Below are positions 15,175 to 24,004 of a stretch of 64,000 bases of DNA, piece by piece. The stretch lies in assembly GCA_015067795.1 (NCBI GenBank), contig SVLU01000003.1, forward strand, positions 34,006 to 98,005, given 5' to 3'. The stretch's first letter is position 1, and every line of letters starts with the position of its first letter. The position numbers were made by a program, and so were the translations under genes. The notes under the pieces were generated by a model, which had not been told where the DNA came from, ran no database searches, and saw nothing but the letters and a program-made list of their open reading frames with translations. Source of the stretch: Oscillospiraceae bacterium. GTDB taxonomy: Bacteria > Bacillota > Clostridia > Oscillospirales > Oscillospiraceae.

Positions 15175-18100
15175 TTATTTTGGTATATTCTGTAAGAGTT
15201 CAGCAATCCCCATAATTGCACCTATAGCTTTTGTTAATTTTACCACATTCTCACCTGTTTTGAACCAATCGTTGAAGCCGTCTCTAAAACCTTTAATTCG
15301 TTCAGGAATACTCTTTCTCTTCTCCTTTTGCATTTTATCGCCAAGATGTTTAATGTCACTATCATCATTGTTTTTCAAATTATCAGCAAGAAGATCAAGC
15401 AATTTCTCATTAACAGCTATCTTATCATCCAACAATCTATTTATAATATCTTCCCCAATAGTCTGGTGGTTATTGTTGATAATAATACTTCCGATATTAT
15501 AAATCGCTTTTGCAAACCCTGAACTGTTACCCTCTGCAAAACTCGGTGCAATTTCATTAGCTCTCTTTACATTTTCAACACCAAATGTCATTCCCAGCAG
15601 CTTGTCCACAGAATAATGCTTGTAACCAAGCTTTTCATTATACTGCGGAACTTGACTGTCTTTAGCATCTTTAGCAGCTATAAGCATATCTACTCTGAAT
15701 TCAACACTTTCGCCATTCTCATGAACTAAAATATAATCTTTTGCTTCAAGTCCTAGCTTTGCGTTAATCTTTTTTATATCTTCACGAAGCTGATGGAGGA
15801 AGAAGCCTGTAGGAGTATCATTAGCTTCATAAATATCAATACGCAGTACAGAATTATCCCCACCTGCATCAACAACTGCTATTGCACCTGTAGAATAATC
15901 CTTTATTCTCATACCCTTTCGCCATACTATGCCGTTATCCAGCAGACTATAGCACTTGATCATAAGCTGATGGACAACAGCATCAGGAAGATAAGAATAG
16001 CGCATCTCGTAGGAATAATGACTGCTCATGCTAATAGGATGCAGATTCTTGGGAGTTTCGTTTTCGCATAACGCTGGAACAAACTCATCTTGGTCATCTA
16101 CAGAATATGACAAATTAAACTTCCGCATTACTTCAAGAATGTAATCACATTCGTAATCTTCATAAGTAATATCAGGAATAACACATTCTTTTGTTGTGTT
16201 AAGTATTGCCGAAAGTAAGTAATTATTAATATTTCCGTTTTTTACAAACATCTTTTTGTTGCAATTCACAAGCTTGTACACCGCATTTGTAAGCCACTTA
16301 GGGTCAAGTACCTTATACTCCGCAAGCTTCGTCATATCATCTCGATCCTTATGATAGCTAAAACAAATACCTAAATCATTGAACCAATCAAGAAGCCATG
16401 TGCGTATCTGCTGATATTCTTCTCCCAGACCGTTTTTATCACAAATTCCGTAATAATCCTCCATACTAATATATGGGTTTTTCTTCGCACTTTCCAGAAC
16501 TTCCTTACGGATATTTGCCCACTGTTCGGGTAAATACATGGAACAGCTATCCATCTTCTTAGCCTGTGCAACTATTTTGCTGACAAGCTGATCAAAGCCA
16601 TCGTTTTCCGCACGTTTTGCGGAATATGGAACGATGTCAACTATCTCAACATTCTTGAACTCGTCATAAAGGCGTGTTGTGTCAATAGGAATATCATTAA
16701 CACCCTTCCACTTATTGATGGCAATAATAACAGGCGCACCTTTTGCAAAGCTATCAATACTCTTAAGCCAGTAACGAGCCTGCCTTGTCAAATCCCAGCG
16801 ATTGCAAATCACCACTACATAACAGGTTCTTGTGGTAAGGAAACATCGGTGCATTGCGTGCATTATTTCCTGACCGCCAAAATCCCAGAAATTGATTGTA
16901 ATATCATTATTTTCGCCTTCCGGATGATAGTCTGTTATGTCAACACCCGGTGTTGCTTCTGTATCATAGTTGTCGGGCAAATCATTATCTTTAATTCTGG
17001 CAATGGTGTAGCTCTTGCCTGCACCACCATCACCTAAGAAAATTACCTTAGATTCTTTTACAGCTACCTGCTCAGCATCATAATAAGCTTCAATAAATTC
17101 TCGTGGCTGTTCAAAAAGGCTTATTGGCTGAGTAGCAATGGTTGTATTATATAGGTTGATACCTGAATTGTAAAGCCAAAAGTCTTCACTAAAAACAAAC
17201 TCCAATCCAAGCTCAACCAGTGCTTTTGGAATTGAATGTATTTTCAAATGAGAAATATCTAATGTTTTTAAATATGTTAATTCTTCTATGCCATCAAGAC
17301 TTGTGATTTGTGTTCCGCTCAAATCCAACCTTTGCAAATTCTTGAGATTTTCCAAGCCTGTCAGACTTGTGATTTGTGTTTCGTCCAAATTCAGCTTTTG
17401 CAAATTCACCAGATTTTCCAAGCCTGTCAGACTTGTGATTTGTGTTCCGCCCAAATTCAGCTCTTGCAAATTCTCAAAATTTTCCAAGCCTGTCAGACTT
17501 GTGATTTGTGTTCCGAACAAATTCAGCTCTTGCAAATTCTCAAGATTTTCCAAGCCTGTCAGACTTGTGATTTGTGTTCCGAACAAATTCAGCTCTTGCA
17601 AATTCTCAAGATTTTCCAAGCCTGTCAGACTTGTGATTTGTGTTCCGAACAAATCCAACCTTTGCAAATTCTTGAGATTTTCCAAGCCTGTCAGACTTGT
17701 GATTTGTGTTTCGTCCAAATTCAGCTTTTGCAAATTCACCAGATTTTCCAAGCCTGTCAGACTTGTGATTTGTGTTCCGCCCAAATTCAGCTCTTGCAAA
17801 TTCTCAAAATTTTCCAAGCCTGTCAGACTTGTGATTTGTGTTCCGAACAAATTCAGCACTTGCAAATTCTTGAGATTTTCCAAGCCTGTCAGACTTGTGA
17901 TTTGTGTTCTGAACAAATACAGCTCTTGCAAATTCTTGAGATTTTCCAAGCCTGTCAGACTTGTGATTTGTGTTCCGTCCAAATTCAGCTTTTGCAAATT
18001 CACCAGATTTTCCAAGCCTGTCAGACTTGTGATTTGTGTTCCGTCCAAATACAGCTCTTGCAAATTCTCAAGATTTTCCAAGCCTGTCAGACTTGTGATT

Positions 18101-18306
18101 TGTGTTTCGCCCAAATTCAGCTCTTGCAAATTCTCAAGATTTTCCAAGCCTGTCAGACTTGTGATTTGTGTTCCGAACAAATTCAGCTTTTGCAAATTCT
18201 TGAGATTTTCCAAGCCTGTCAGACTTTCTATTTCTTCGTTTATCAATATCAGTGTCCACAAATTTGTTTTTTTATCCAAAAACATTCTATCTCTAAAATC
18301 CTGCAT
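15175..18306 (-). CDS. Leucine-rich repeat Roc-COR (ROCO) GTPase
   Basis: A 1043-residue cytosolic ROCO protein. About 26 N-terminal residues precede 14 nearly identical 22-residue leucine-rich repeats (27-334; consensus TSLTGLENLxNLQxLNLxxTQI) and two diverged ones. The Roc GTPase has P-loop GDGGAGKS (425-432) and switch II DFGGQE (475-480). INKW (530-533) stands where NKxD is expected. A COR domain follows (VLDPKWLTNAVYKLV), then an uncharacterised C-terminal region of about 250 residues with a hydrophobic end (LTKAIGAIMGIAELL). AGGAGG lies 5 nt before ATG 18306. Bacterial ROCO proteins act as nucleotide-dependent dimers, and their roles are mostly unknown. Sensing of a foreign or peptide ligand through the LRR face is inference. 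Confidence 0.9.
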   Translation of the reverse strand: MQDFRDRMFLDKKTNLWTLILINEEIESLTGLENLKNLQKLNLFGTQITSLTGLENLENLQELNLGETQITSLTGLENLENLQELYLDGTQITSLTGLENLVNLQKLNLDGTQITSLTGLENLKNLQELYLFRTQITSLTGLENLKNLQVLNLFGTQITSLTGLENFENLQELNLGGTQITSLTGLENLVNLQKLNLDETQITSLTGLENLKNLQRLDLFGTQITSLTGLENLENLQELNLFGTQITSLTGLENLENLQELNLFGTQITSLTGLENFENLQELNLGGTQITSLTGLENLVNLQKLNLDETQITSLTGLENLKNLQRLDLSGTQITSLDGIEELTYLKTLDISHLKIHSIPKALVELGLEFVFSEDFWLYNSGINLYNTTIATQPISLFEQPREFIEAYYDAEQVAVKESKVIFLGDGGAGKSYTIARIKDNDLPDNYDTEATPGVDITDYHPEGENNDITINFWDFGGQEIMHAMHRCFLTTRTCYVVVICNRWDLTRQARYWLKSIDSFAKGAPVIIAINKWKGVNDIPIDTTRLYDEFKNVEIVDIVPYSAKRAENDGFDQLVSKIVAQAKKMDSCSMYLPEQWANIRKEVLESAKKNPYISMEDYYGICDKNGLGEEYQQIRTWLLDWFNDLGICFSYHKDRDDMTKLAEYKVLDPKWLTNAVYKLVNCNKKMFVKNGNINNYLLSAILNTTKECVIPDITYEDYECDYILEVMRKFNLSYSVDDQDEFVPALCENETPKNLHPISMSSHYSYEMRYSYLPDAVVHQLMIKCYSLLDNGIVWRKGMRIKDYSTGAIAVVDAGGDNSVLRIDIYEANDTPTGFFLHQLREDIKKINAKLGLEAKDYILVHENGESVEFRVDMLIAAKDAKDSQVPQYNEKLGYKHYSVDKLLGMTFGVENVKRANEIAPSFAEGNSSGFAKAIYNIGSIIINNNHQTIGEDIINRLLDDKIAVNEKLLDLLADNLKNNDDSDIKHLGDKMQKEKRKSIPERIKGFRDGFNDWFKTGENVVKLTKAIGAIMGIAELLQNIPK
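17305..18228 (-). repeat. Fourteen tandem 66-bp repeats encoding the LRRs
   Basis: Fourteen consecutive 66-bp units encode the 22-residue LRRs. DNA identity between units is very high. Two adjacent units (protein repeats 10 and 11) give identical residues. A three-unit block (repeats 7-9) recurs as repeats 12-14 with only one residue changed, the Phe of LDLFG becoming Ser. This indicates recent expansion by unequal exchange. Because 66 is divisible by 3, long open frames also exist on the other strand; they are not genes. Confidence 0.92.
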
Positions 18307-18343
18307 AGCACCCTCCTGCACTCTGCTGTCTAATCCTGTCTAT

Positions 18344-18372
18344 ATTATACGAAATATGGCAAATGTTGTAAA
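18344..18372 (-). promoter_or_regulatory. Promoter of the LRR-GTPase gene
   Basis: On the minus strand TTTACA (18372-18367), a 17-nt spacer and TATAAT (18349-18344) sit 37 nt before the start codon. Confidence 0.75.
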
Positions 18373-18436
18373 GTGCGGTTATATAGCATACGCAGATTTT
18401 TTCACCTCATTTCAGCTTCAACTTCTATAATAATTA

Positions 18437-18465
18437 TGGACAATAGTACACAAAAAAGGTATAAT
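18437..18465 (+). promoter_or_regulatory. Promoter of the second two-component pair
   Basis: TGGACA (18437-18442), a 17-nt spacer and TATAAT (18460-18465) lie 28 nt before the ATG, divergent from the LRR-GTPase promoter. Confidence 0.7.
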
Positions 18466-18493
18466 CAAGGTAGTTTAACAAGGAGAAACAGGT

Positions 18494-19171
18494 ATGCGTA
18501 TACTCATAGCCGAGGATGAAATTGAAATAGCAAAGGCTTTGAAGGTCTTACTGGAACGAAACAAATACAGCGTTGACATCGTCCACACAGGTGCGGATGC
18601 TTTGGATTACATTACAGTATCAGAATACGATGCCATCGTACTGGATATCATGATGCCCGGTATGGACGGCCTTACCGTTTTGCGGACTATCCGCGAGCGT
18701 GGTAATTCCACTCCTGTAATGCTTCTTACTGCCAAAGCCGAAATAGAGGACCGTGTTGCGGGACTTGACGCCGGTGCTGACGACTATCTTCCAAAGCCCT
18801 TTGCCACAAGTGAATTTATCGCAAGAGTAAGGGCTCTCACTCGGCGTCACGGCTCTTATACCCCATCGCTCCTTGCAAACGGCAAAACACAGCTGGACTG
18901 CAATAAGTATGAGCTTATTCATAACGGAAAGACTATCCGCCTTAACAACAAGGAGTTTCAGATGATGGAGCTGTTTATGCGTAATCCACGCCATGTATTC
19001 TCCTCTGAGCATCTTATGGATAAAATATGGGGTCTTGATTCTGATGCTGATATCGACGTTGTGTGGACTTACATCGGCTTTCTGCGTAAGAAACTCAAAC
19101 AGCTTAATGCCGATGTTGAGATAAAGACCGTCCGAGGCGCAGGCTATTCATTGGAGGAAATCAAATGCTGA
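18494..19171 (+). CDS. OmpR-family response regulator
   Basis: A 225-residue regulator. The receiver domain has E7/D8, phosphoacceptor D51 (IVLDIMMPGMDG) and K in LPKPF. The winged helix carries WTYIGFLRKKLKQ and RGAGYSL. AGGAG precedes the ATG, and the gene overlaps the kinase gene by 7 nt. The receiver is close to the ArlR/CsrR-like group often linked to envelope stress, but the targets are not known. It is divergent from the LRR-GTPase gene, sharing a 187-bp intergenic region. Confidence 0.92.
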   Translation: MRILIAEDEIEIAKALKVLLERNKYSVDIVHTGADALDYITVSEYDAIVLDIMMPGMDGLTVLRTIRERGNSTPVMLLTAKAEIEDRVAGLDAGADDYLPKPFATSEFIARVRALTRRHGSYTPSLLANGKTQLDCNKYELIHNGKTIRLNNKEFQMMELFMRNPRHVFSSEHLMDKIWGLDSDADIDVVWTYIGFLRKKLKQLNADVEIKTVRGAGYSLEEIKC

Positions 19172-20400
19172 AGAAACTCCGTTGGCGGTTCATCACCATG
19201 GCAATGGTCGCGATTATAAGCGTTATGCTTGTCCTGCTCCTGACTATCAACATATCCAACTACATTGCCGCTACCAATGAACTTGATAATACTTTGCAGA
19301 TATTCTCAACCAAGGTTTCTCATATGACTCCTGACGACCACCCAAATCCCCCAAGCAGAGCGCCGGATCACAGCAACAACTTCTCTCCGGCTCTCCGTGA
19401 ACAGAACTCGATGAATATTCTCAATGTATACTGCACAGCAAACGGTCAGATTTTATCTGTGGATCACAACCCTTTCCGTACAATAACCGATGAGGATCTT
19501 GACAGAATTATTCCCGAAATTGTCGAAAGGAATAAAACTTCAGGCTATTACAGCAGCTACCGCTATCTTGTTCAGGACACCGATTATGGTCTGAAGGTTT
19601 CACTTTTGGGCTGTGCCGTTGTTCTGCAGAACCTGAGAATAATGCTCACCGTTACCTCAACTGTTTCTGTTATCAGCACTCTCGCTATATTTGCCCTCAT
19701 CGTTGCTTTTTCCAACAAGGCCATTAAACCTTACATTAAGAATATTGAACGTCAAAAGCAGTTCATCACCGATGCAGGTCATGAGCTTAAAACACCCATT
19801 ACCTCCATCGCCACCAGTGCTGATGTTCTGGCAATAGAACACACCGACAACGAGTGGGTTCAGAATATACAAAAGCAATCTGTCAGACTTTCCAAGCTCG
19901 TAACTAATCTGGTCACGCTGTCAAGACTTGACGAGGAAAACCCCTTCCCCGAGGCCACTGAATTCCTGCTAAGTGATGCTGTTTGGGAGATTTCAGAACC
20001 ATTTGTGGCTCTTGCCAAAGCAGACAACAAATGTTATAATCAAAATATACAGGATGATCTCCACCTGGTTGGCGACAGAGCCGCTATTCAGCAGATGATC
20101 TCCATTCTTCTTGACAATGCAATTAAGTATTCCAATTCCGAAGGCACTATCCGGCTGGATGTATTTCGGAGAAATAAAAGCATTGTTATTCAGGTTTCCA
20201 ACACCAGCGATCATGTGGACACCACCGAAATCAGCAGGCTGTTCGATCGCTTCTATCGTCCTGATAAGTCTCGCAGCAAGGACACCGGCGGCACAGGTAT
20301 CGGCCTTTCAATCGCAAAAGCCACCGCAGAGGTTCATAACGGTAAGATCACCGTTTCCTGCAGTGACGATAGTATCATCCGTTTTACTGTCATTTTTTGA
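19165..20400 (+). CDS. Sensor histidine kinase
   Basis: A 411-residue kinase. Membrane segments lie near 12-32 and 155-180, flanking a sensor region of about 120 residues with a His/Pro/Ser-rich stretch (DDHPNPPSRAPDHSNN). The HisKA domain has DAGHELKTPI (H206) and the ATPase domain has NAIKYS, DRFYRPDKSR and GGTGIGLSIAK. No clear HAMP domain is seen; the second membrane segment runs almost directly into the dimerisation helix. It is the partner of the overlapping upstream regulator. Confidence 0.9.
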   Translation: MLKKLRWRFITMAMVAIISVMLVLLLTINISNYIAATNELDNTLQIFSTKVSHMTPDDHPNPPSRAPDHSNNFSPALREQNSMNILNVYCTANGQILSVDHNPFRTITDEDLDRIIPEIVERNKTSGYYSSYRYLVQDTDYGLKVSLLGCAVVLQNLRIMLTVTSTVSVISTLAIFALIVAFSNKAIKPYIKNIERQKQFITDAGHELKTPITSIATSADVLAIEHTDNEWVQNIQKQSVRLSKLVTNLVTLSRLDEENPFPEATEFLLSDAVWEISEPFVALAKADNKCYNQNIQDDLHLVGDRAAIQQMISILLDNAIKYSNSEGTIRLDVFRRNKSIVIQVSNTSDHVDTTEISRLFDRFYRPDKSRSKDTGGTGIGLSIAKATAEVHNGKITVSCSDDSIIRFTVIF

Positions 20401-20426
20401 TTTGCTTTTTTCTTCCCCCCAATATA

Positions 20427-20464
20427 GCAAAGGAGCGTATGCATTCGTGTATACGCTCCTTTGC
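20427..20464 (+). terminator. Hairpin after the second two-component pair
   Basis: A 14-bp stem, GCAAAGGAGCGTAT (20427-20440) with ATACGCTCCTTTGC (20451-20464), has a 10-nt loop. No long T-run follows. It lies 26 nt after the kinase stop. Confidence 0.6.
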
Positions 20465-20594
20465 ATTAAATTAATTTTGACTTTAGCTTTCAGCACAAAT
20501 TTTCAAGTACATTTTAACTTAGTGTTCTATTATTTAAAATAAATATAATCAGAAATCTATTCTATCGCAATTTTGCAAGGAGAAGGGATATAGT

Positions 20595-20825
20595 ATGGAT
20601 AACAAAAGAATGAATATGATCGGCGAACAGATCAAAAAGGCAAGAACAAAAGCTAACCTCAGCCAGAAGGAGTTATCTGATGCTCTTGAAGAGCTGGGTG
20701 TTTCTACCTGCAGATGCTCCGTTTCAAGAATTGAAAGCGGCAAGCGTGCAGTTACCGACATGGAAGTTGATGCAATTTCCAAGGTTCTGAACGTATCCTT
20801 AAACTATCTTTTTAATCGCGAATAA
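20595..20825 (+). CDS. Small XRE-family helix-turn-helix regulator
   Basis: A 76-residue protein that is one Cro/C1-type helix-turn-helix domain: IGEQIKKARTKANLSQKELSDALEE, SRIESGKR, then a final helix with VLNVSLNYLF. An unusual cysteine pair (STCRCSVSRIE) lies in the recognition helix region; DNA binding could therefore be redox- or metal-sensitive, which is inference. AAGGAGAAGGG precedes the ATG. It stands alone, with no adjacent toxin or phage gene. Confidence 0.82.
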   Translation: MDNKRMNMIGEQIKKARTKANLSQKELSDALEELGVSTCRCSVSRIESGKRAVTDMEVDAISKVLNVSLNYLFNRE

Positions 20826-20928
20826 CCGACCCGATGCCCTGCTTAGGCGGAGCTTCGTAAAACAGTTAAATCCGGCCTATGGTTTCAATCATAGGTCGGA
20901 TTTTTGCAATAATTACCGGCTTCGGAAA

Positions 20929-21375
20929 GGCTCCCTTGTGTAAAGGGAGCTGTCAGCGAAGCTGACTGAGGGATTGCTTTACCGCAGCATCAATATACCC
21001 GCAAACTCCACGGAAGTTTCCGGCGACTTCGTTGTTAGGAATACGAATCACGCGAAGTCCGTATTTTTCCAGAAAAGCAGTACGGTCTGCATCTCTTTGC
21101 ATTTCATTCATCTCATAGTGTTGGGATCCGTCCAACTCAATGACAAGCTTTGCTTCCGCACTGTAAACATCAGCAATATATTTACCGAGCACTTTTTACC
21201 TGGAGAAACGGACAGTATAGGAGCGCAGAAAGTCATACCATAGATGTCTCTCTTCTTTGGTCATTTCTCTTCGCAAATGCTTTACCGGTGAAACCAGCTG
21301 CTTATTATGCTTTCTCTGCATGACAATCCCTCCGTCACGGCTATGCCGTGCCACCTCCCTTTACACAAGGGAGGC
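20929..21375. mobile_element. DUF559 element bounded by inverted short repeats
   Basis: A 447-bp unit. The left repeat (20929-20976, GGCTCCCTTGTGTAAAGGGA...GGGATTG) and the right repeat (21324-21375) are inverted copies of the same family, with shared ends and different central stems. They enclose a single DUF559 reading frame, whose last codons lie inside the left repeat and whose ATG is 3 nt from the right repeat. A coding-free pair of the same repeats occurs at 63770-63933. This suggests a small mobile or mobilised unit. Confidence 0.6.
20953..21321 (-). pseudogene. DUF559 endonuclease-like gene with one nonsense codon
   Basis: Reading from ATG 21321 gives 122 codons of a DUF559 (Vsr-like, PD-(D/E)xK fold) protein: VKHLRREMTKEERHLWYDFLRS, then VRFSR, a TAA stop at 21198-21196, then KVLGKYIADVY, the core ELDGSQHYE and a C-terminal QSLSQLR. 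DUF559 proteins normally have Gln where the stop is, so a single CAA to TAA change has split the gene. The downstream part remains open from a GTG at 21192. The last residues are encoded by the flanking repeat. From 21376 to 21589 I see no gene. Confidence 0.8.
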
Positions 21376-21589
21376 TTTGGCGCGGTGCAAAACTGCACAA
21401 TACGCACTACATCGAACGGTGTTATAGAAGTGCGCCCTTTATCTGTTCGACAAATTCTTACTTATCGATCTATTCAACCGTATTATACACACGAAACCCC
21501 ACGACACAACAACAGGGACATCATATCGCTGTCCCTGCAACTGTTTTACGAGCACCCACCTTTATGCAGGGCGTTATTTTGCTTCGTAT

Positions 21590-21618
21590 TTGACAAAAAT
21601 AGTGAATTGTAATAGAAT
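21590..21618 (+). promoter_or_regulatory. Promoter of rnpB
   Basis: TTGACA (21590-21595), a 17-nt spacer and TAGAAT (21613-21618) place the start about 8 nt downstream, at the first bases of the RNA. Confidence 0.85.
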
Positions 21619-21625
21619 GTAAGTT

Positions 21626-21971
21626 GTGAGTAAGCCGGGCAGCCGCGGGCACAAGCCGAAAGGCTGTGCGTGAGGAAAGTCCGGGCTCCACAGGGCAAGA
21701 ATAACGGGTAACGCCCGCCGAAGGCGACTTCAGGAAAAGTGCAACAGAGATATACCGCCGTGACCTTGTCACGGTAAGGGTGGAAAGGCAGAGGTAAGAG
21801 CCTGCCCGATGGTTGGAGACAATCCATCGCTGTAAACTCTATTCGGAGCAACACCGTGGGAGAACACATAGTCTGCCCGACTGTTCTCAGGAGGTGGCTT
21901 GACTCCGCCGGCAACGGCGGAGCTAGATAGATGGCTGTCTAAGACAGAATCCGGCTTATAGACTTGCTCAC
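21626..21971 (+). ncRNA. rnpB: RNase P RNA
   Basis: The catalytic RNA that removes 5' leaders from pre-tRNAs. The universally conserved GAGGAAAGTCCGGGCTCC (P4 5' side and CR-I) and the later AACAGAGATATACCGCC segment are present, with the closing GTGAGTAAG...CTTGCTCAC P1 pairing. Internal hairpins GCCCGCCGAAGGCGAC and CTCCGCCGGCAACGGCGGAG are clear. About 346 nt, the usual size. Strong promoter and terminator bracket it. Confidence 0.95.
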
Positions 21972-21981
21972 ATCTTTATTT

Positions 21982-22011
21982 GAGGAAACGATTATCGTTT
22001 CCTCTTTTTTT
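21982..22011 (+). terminator. Terminator of rnpB
   Basis: A 9-bp stem, GAGGAAACG with CGTTTCCTC (21982-22004), is followed by seven T residues. Confidence 0.9.
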
Positions 22012-22066
22012 ATGCAGAAAAAAGCGTCGATTCTTCCAAACCGACGCTGAATTCATAAACAAACAT

Positions 22067-24004
22067 TTACTTTTTAATCGAATAAGCCCTTCTTGCATAG
22101 AGCATGGTAACAACCACAGCAATACCCAAAATGAGAGCCGCGGTCCAGAGATTGACCTTACCGAAGATTGCAAGCATAGCTGTCATAGCAGTTGCGGCTG
22201 TCATGATAACTGCGTTTGTATCGCAAACCTCTTTGATCTTCTTAGCGTATCTCACCGCTGTGCTGATACCGGATGGTTCACTCTTGACAAGGATAACATT
22301 GGAATACTTCCTTGCGTTTTCATAGATGAGACCGTTCATTGCAACACCAACGTCTGTATACTCAAGAAGCTGTGGGTCATCGTAGCCATTGCCAACATAA
22401 ACAAGCGCTTCCTCAGCAGGCAGCTCCTTAATAAGGTAATCGAATACATTTGTCTTTTCCTTTTCACCGTATGCCATGTAAGCGTTATCAAGCTCAAGAT
22501 TTTTTGCGATCACAGCACTTGTACCCTTGGACTCAGATGAAACCATGGCAACATTTGCAATCTCAAGCTCACGAAGCTTGCTGACAGCAACCTTTGCATC
22601 GGATCTGAACTTATCTGTCAGATGGATACAGCCCATATAATCACGACCAACGCAGATATAAACAACGGTATCGCAATTCTGATTTTCAGGAACAGGCATT
22701 TCCATCATCTTGAGCATAGCTTCATTGCCGGCAGCTACCACTCTGCCGTCAGAAAGCTGTACAACACAGCACTTGCCTGCTTCTTCATAGTTATTGACTA
22801 TCTTGCTGAGATCAGGCTTTTTTTCCACATTAGCCATAATAGCCTTTGCCAATGGATTGTCAGCCTTTGCGTAGGCATAAGAAGCAAGCTCGAGAAGCTC
22901 CTTGCCTGTAACGCGTTCAGCTTCGATATCTGTTACAACAAATCTGCCTGTGGAGAGAGTACCGTTCTTGTCAAACAGAACACAGCCTGCTTTACCCATA
23001 GAGTCGATAGCTTCCTTATCCTTAAACAGAACACCCTTTGCCGCCGCACCGCCGACACCCGCAAAGTAAGTGATCGCACTTGCGGCAAAAACAGGAACAG
23101 GACAGCAGAGTGCAAGGAGAACGGACGCATTGTGGAGCCAGTAAGTAAAGTTGCCAAGAATTATTGGCGGAACGATGCCAACAAACAGAGATACGATCAT
23201 TGCCACAGGGGTAAATATGGAATTGAAAAAGCTGAGAGATCTGCTGACCTTCTTGTCGTATTCCTTGTAACCTTCAACATATTGCAGACGCTTGGTAACA
23301 AAGGAATTCTCAAGATCAGCTGTAACACGCACAGAGAGAGTGCCGGAAACATTCACAGAACCGGAAAGCACAGGAGAACCCTTGTGAACCTTTCTGAGAA
23401 CAGTTTCACCTGTAAGGGTTTCGGTGTCGATTTCGGAAACGCCGTCAGCAACAATACCGTCAAGAGGAATACGGTCACCTGGAGCGACCATATAGTGATC
23501 CCCGGTATTAACTTTGGAAACAGGAGTATTCATCAGCTTGCCGCCGGCAGTATAAACCTTGACATCCTTTACCCGCAGGTTCAGAACACGCATAACGTCA
23601 CGCTCATTACGCTTGATAATAAGTGCAATGATGATTTCAAAGGCTCTGTAAATAACAATGAACAGAAGAGCATCAGCGGCATAGCCAACGCAGACAGCAA
23701 GGAGAGCCGCAATGGAGATCATAACTCTCGGAGCAAAAAATCTTTTGCCGGTGATAAGACCGAAAGCCTCCAGCATCACATCATAGGAGCAGAGCAGGAA
23801 CGCAAGTATCTGGAAAAACATACCAAAACCGTTCCGCAGGAAAGGCAAACAGGTCAGCAGATATATTGCCGCACCGATGATAAGGCGAACAATTATACCT
23901 GCGTTGCCTCCACGGCTGAACATATCAAATTTTCTCAATGCCTCACTGAATTTACCGTCAGGACGCTTTATCTGACGGATTATCTTATCGGTAAAATTAC
24001 TCAT
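22067..24004 (-). CDS. P1B-type ATPase homologue with altered catalytic motifs
   Basis: A 645-residue protein with the full architecture of a heavy-metal P-type ATPase: N-terminal membrane segments, an actuator domain with LTGET (197-201), an intramembrane CPV motif (301-303), P- and N-domains and two C-terminal membrane segments. Several invariant motifs are changed. DKTGT is DKNGT (345-349), the SEHP histidine motif is ADNP (N383, P384), the TGD motif is replaced by SSES, and GDGxND is GNGYDD (538-543). The phosphorylated Asp and the TGE loop remain. No N-terminal metal-binding domain is present. The frame is intact and well conserved in tone, so this is a divergent or regulatory pump rather than obvious decay. 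AAGGATG precedes the ATG. Confidence 0.85.
   Translation of the reverse strand: MSNFTDKIIRQIKRPDGKFSEALRKFDMFSRGGNAGIIVRLIIGAAIYLLTCLPFLRNGFGMFFQILAFLLCSYDVMLEAFGLITGKRFFAPRVMISIAALLAVCVGYAADALLFIVIYRAFEIIIALIIKRNERDVMRVLNLRVKDVKVYTAGGKLMNTPVSKVNTGDHYMVAPGDRIPLDGIVADGVSEIDTETLTGETVLRKVHKGSPVLSGSVNVSGTLSVRVTADLENSFVTKRLQYVEGYKEYDKKVSRSLSFFNSIFTPVAMIVSLFVGIVPPIILGNFTYWLHNASVLLALCCPVPVFAASAITYFAGVGGAAAKGVLFKDKEAIDSMGKAGCVLFDKNGTLSTGRFVVTDIEAERVTGKELLELASYAYAKADNPLAKAIMANVEKKPDLSKIVNNYEEAGKCCVVQLSDGRVVAAGNEAMLKMMEMPVPENQNCDTVVYICVGRDYMGCIHLTDKFRSDAKVAVSKLRELEIANVAMVSSESKGTSAVIAKNLELDNAYMAYGEKEKTNVFDYLIKELPAEEALVYVGNGYDDPQLLEYTDVGVAMNGLIYENARKYSNVILVKSEPSGISTAVRYAKKIKEVCDTNAVIMTAATAMTAMLAIFGKVNLWTAALILGIAVVVTMLYARRAYSIKK

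Noticed and set aside
17305..18228. CRISPR-like regularly spaced repeats
   Set aside because: The units are contiguous 66-bp coding repeats without unique spacers, and no cas gene is near.
17288..18430. Long open frames (over 340 codons) on the plus strand across the LRR array
   Set aside because: They exist because the 66-bp repeat length is divisible by three and no unit holds a stop in those frames. They have no ribosome-binding site, and the minus-strand protein explains the conservation.
20826..20910. Second small gene after the XRE regulator
   Set aside because: Only a short hairpin (CGGCCTATGGTTTCAATCATAGGTCGG) is present, with no frame and start signal.
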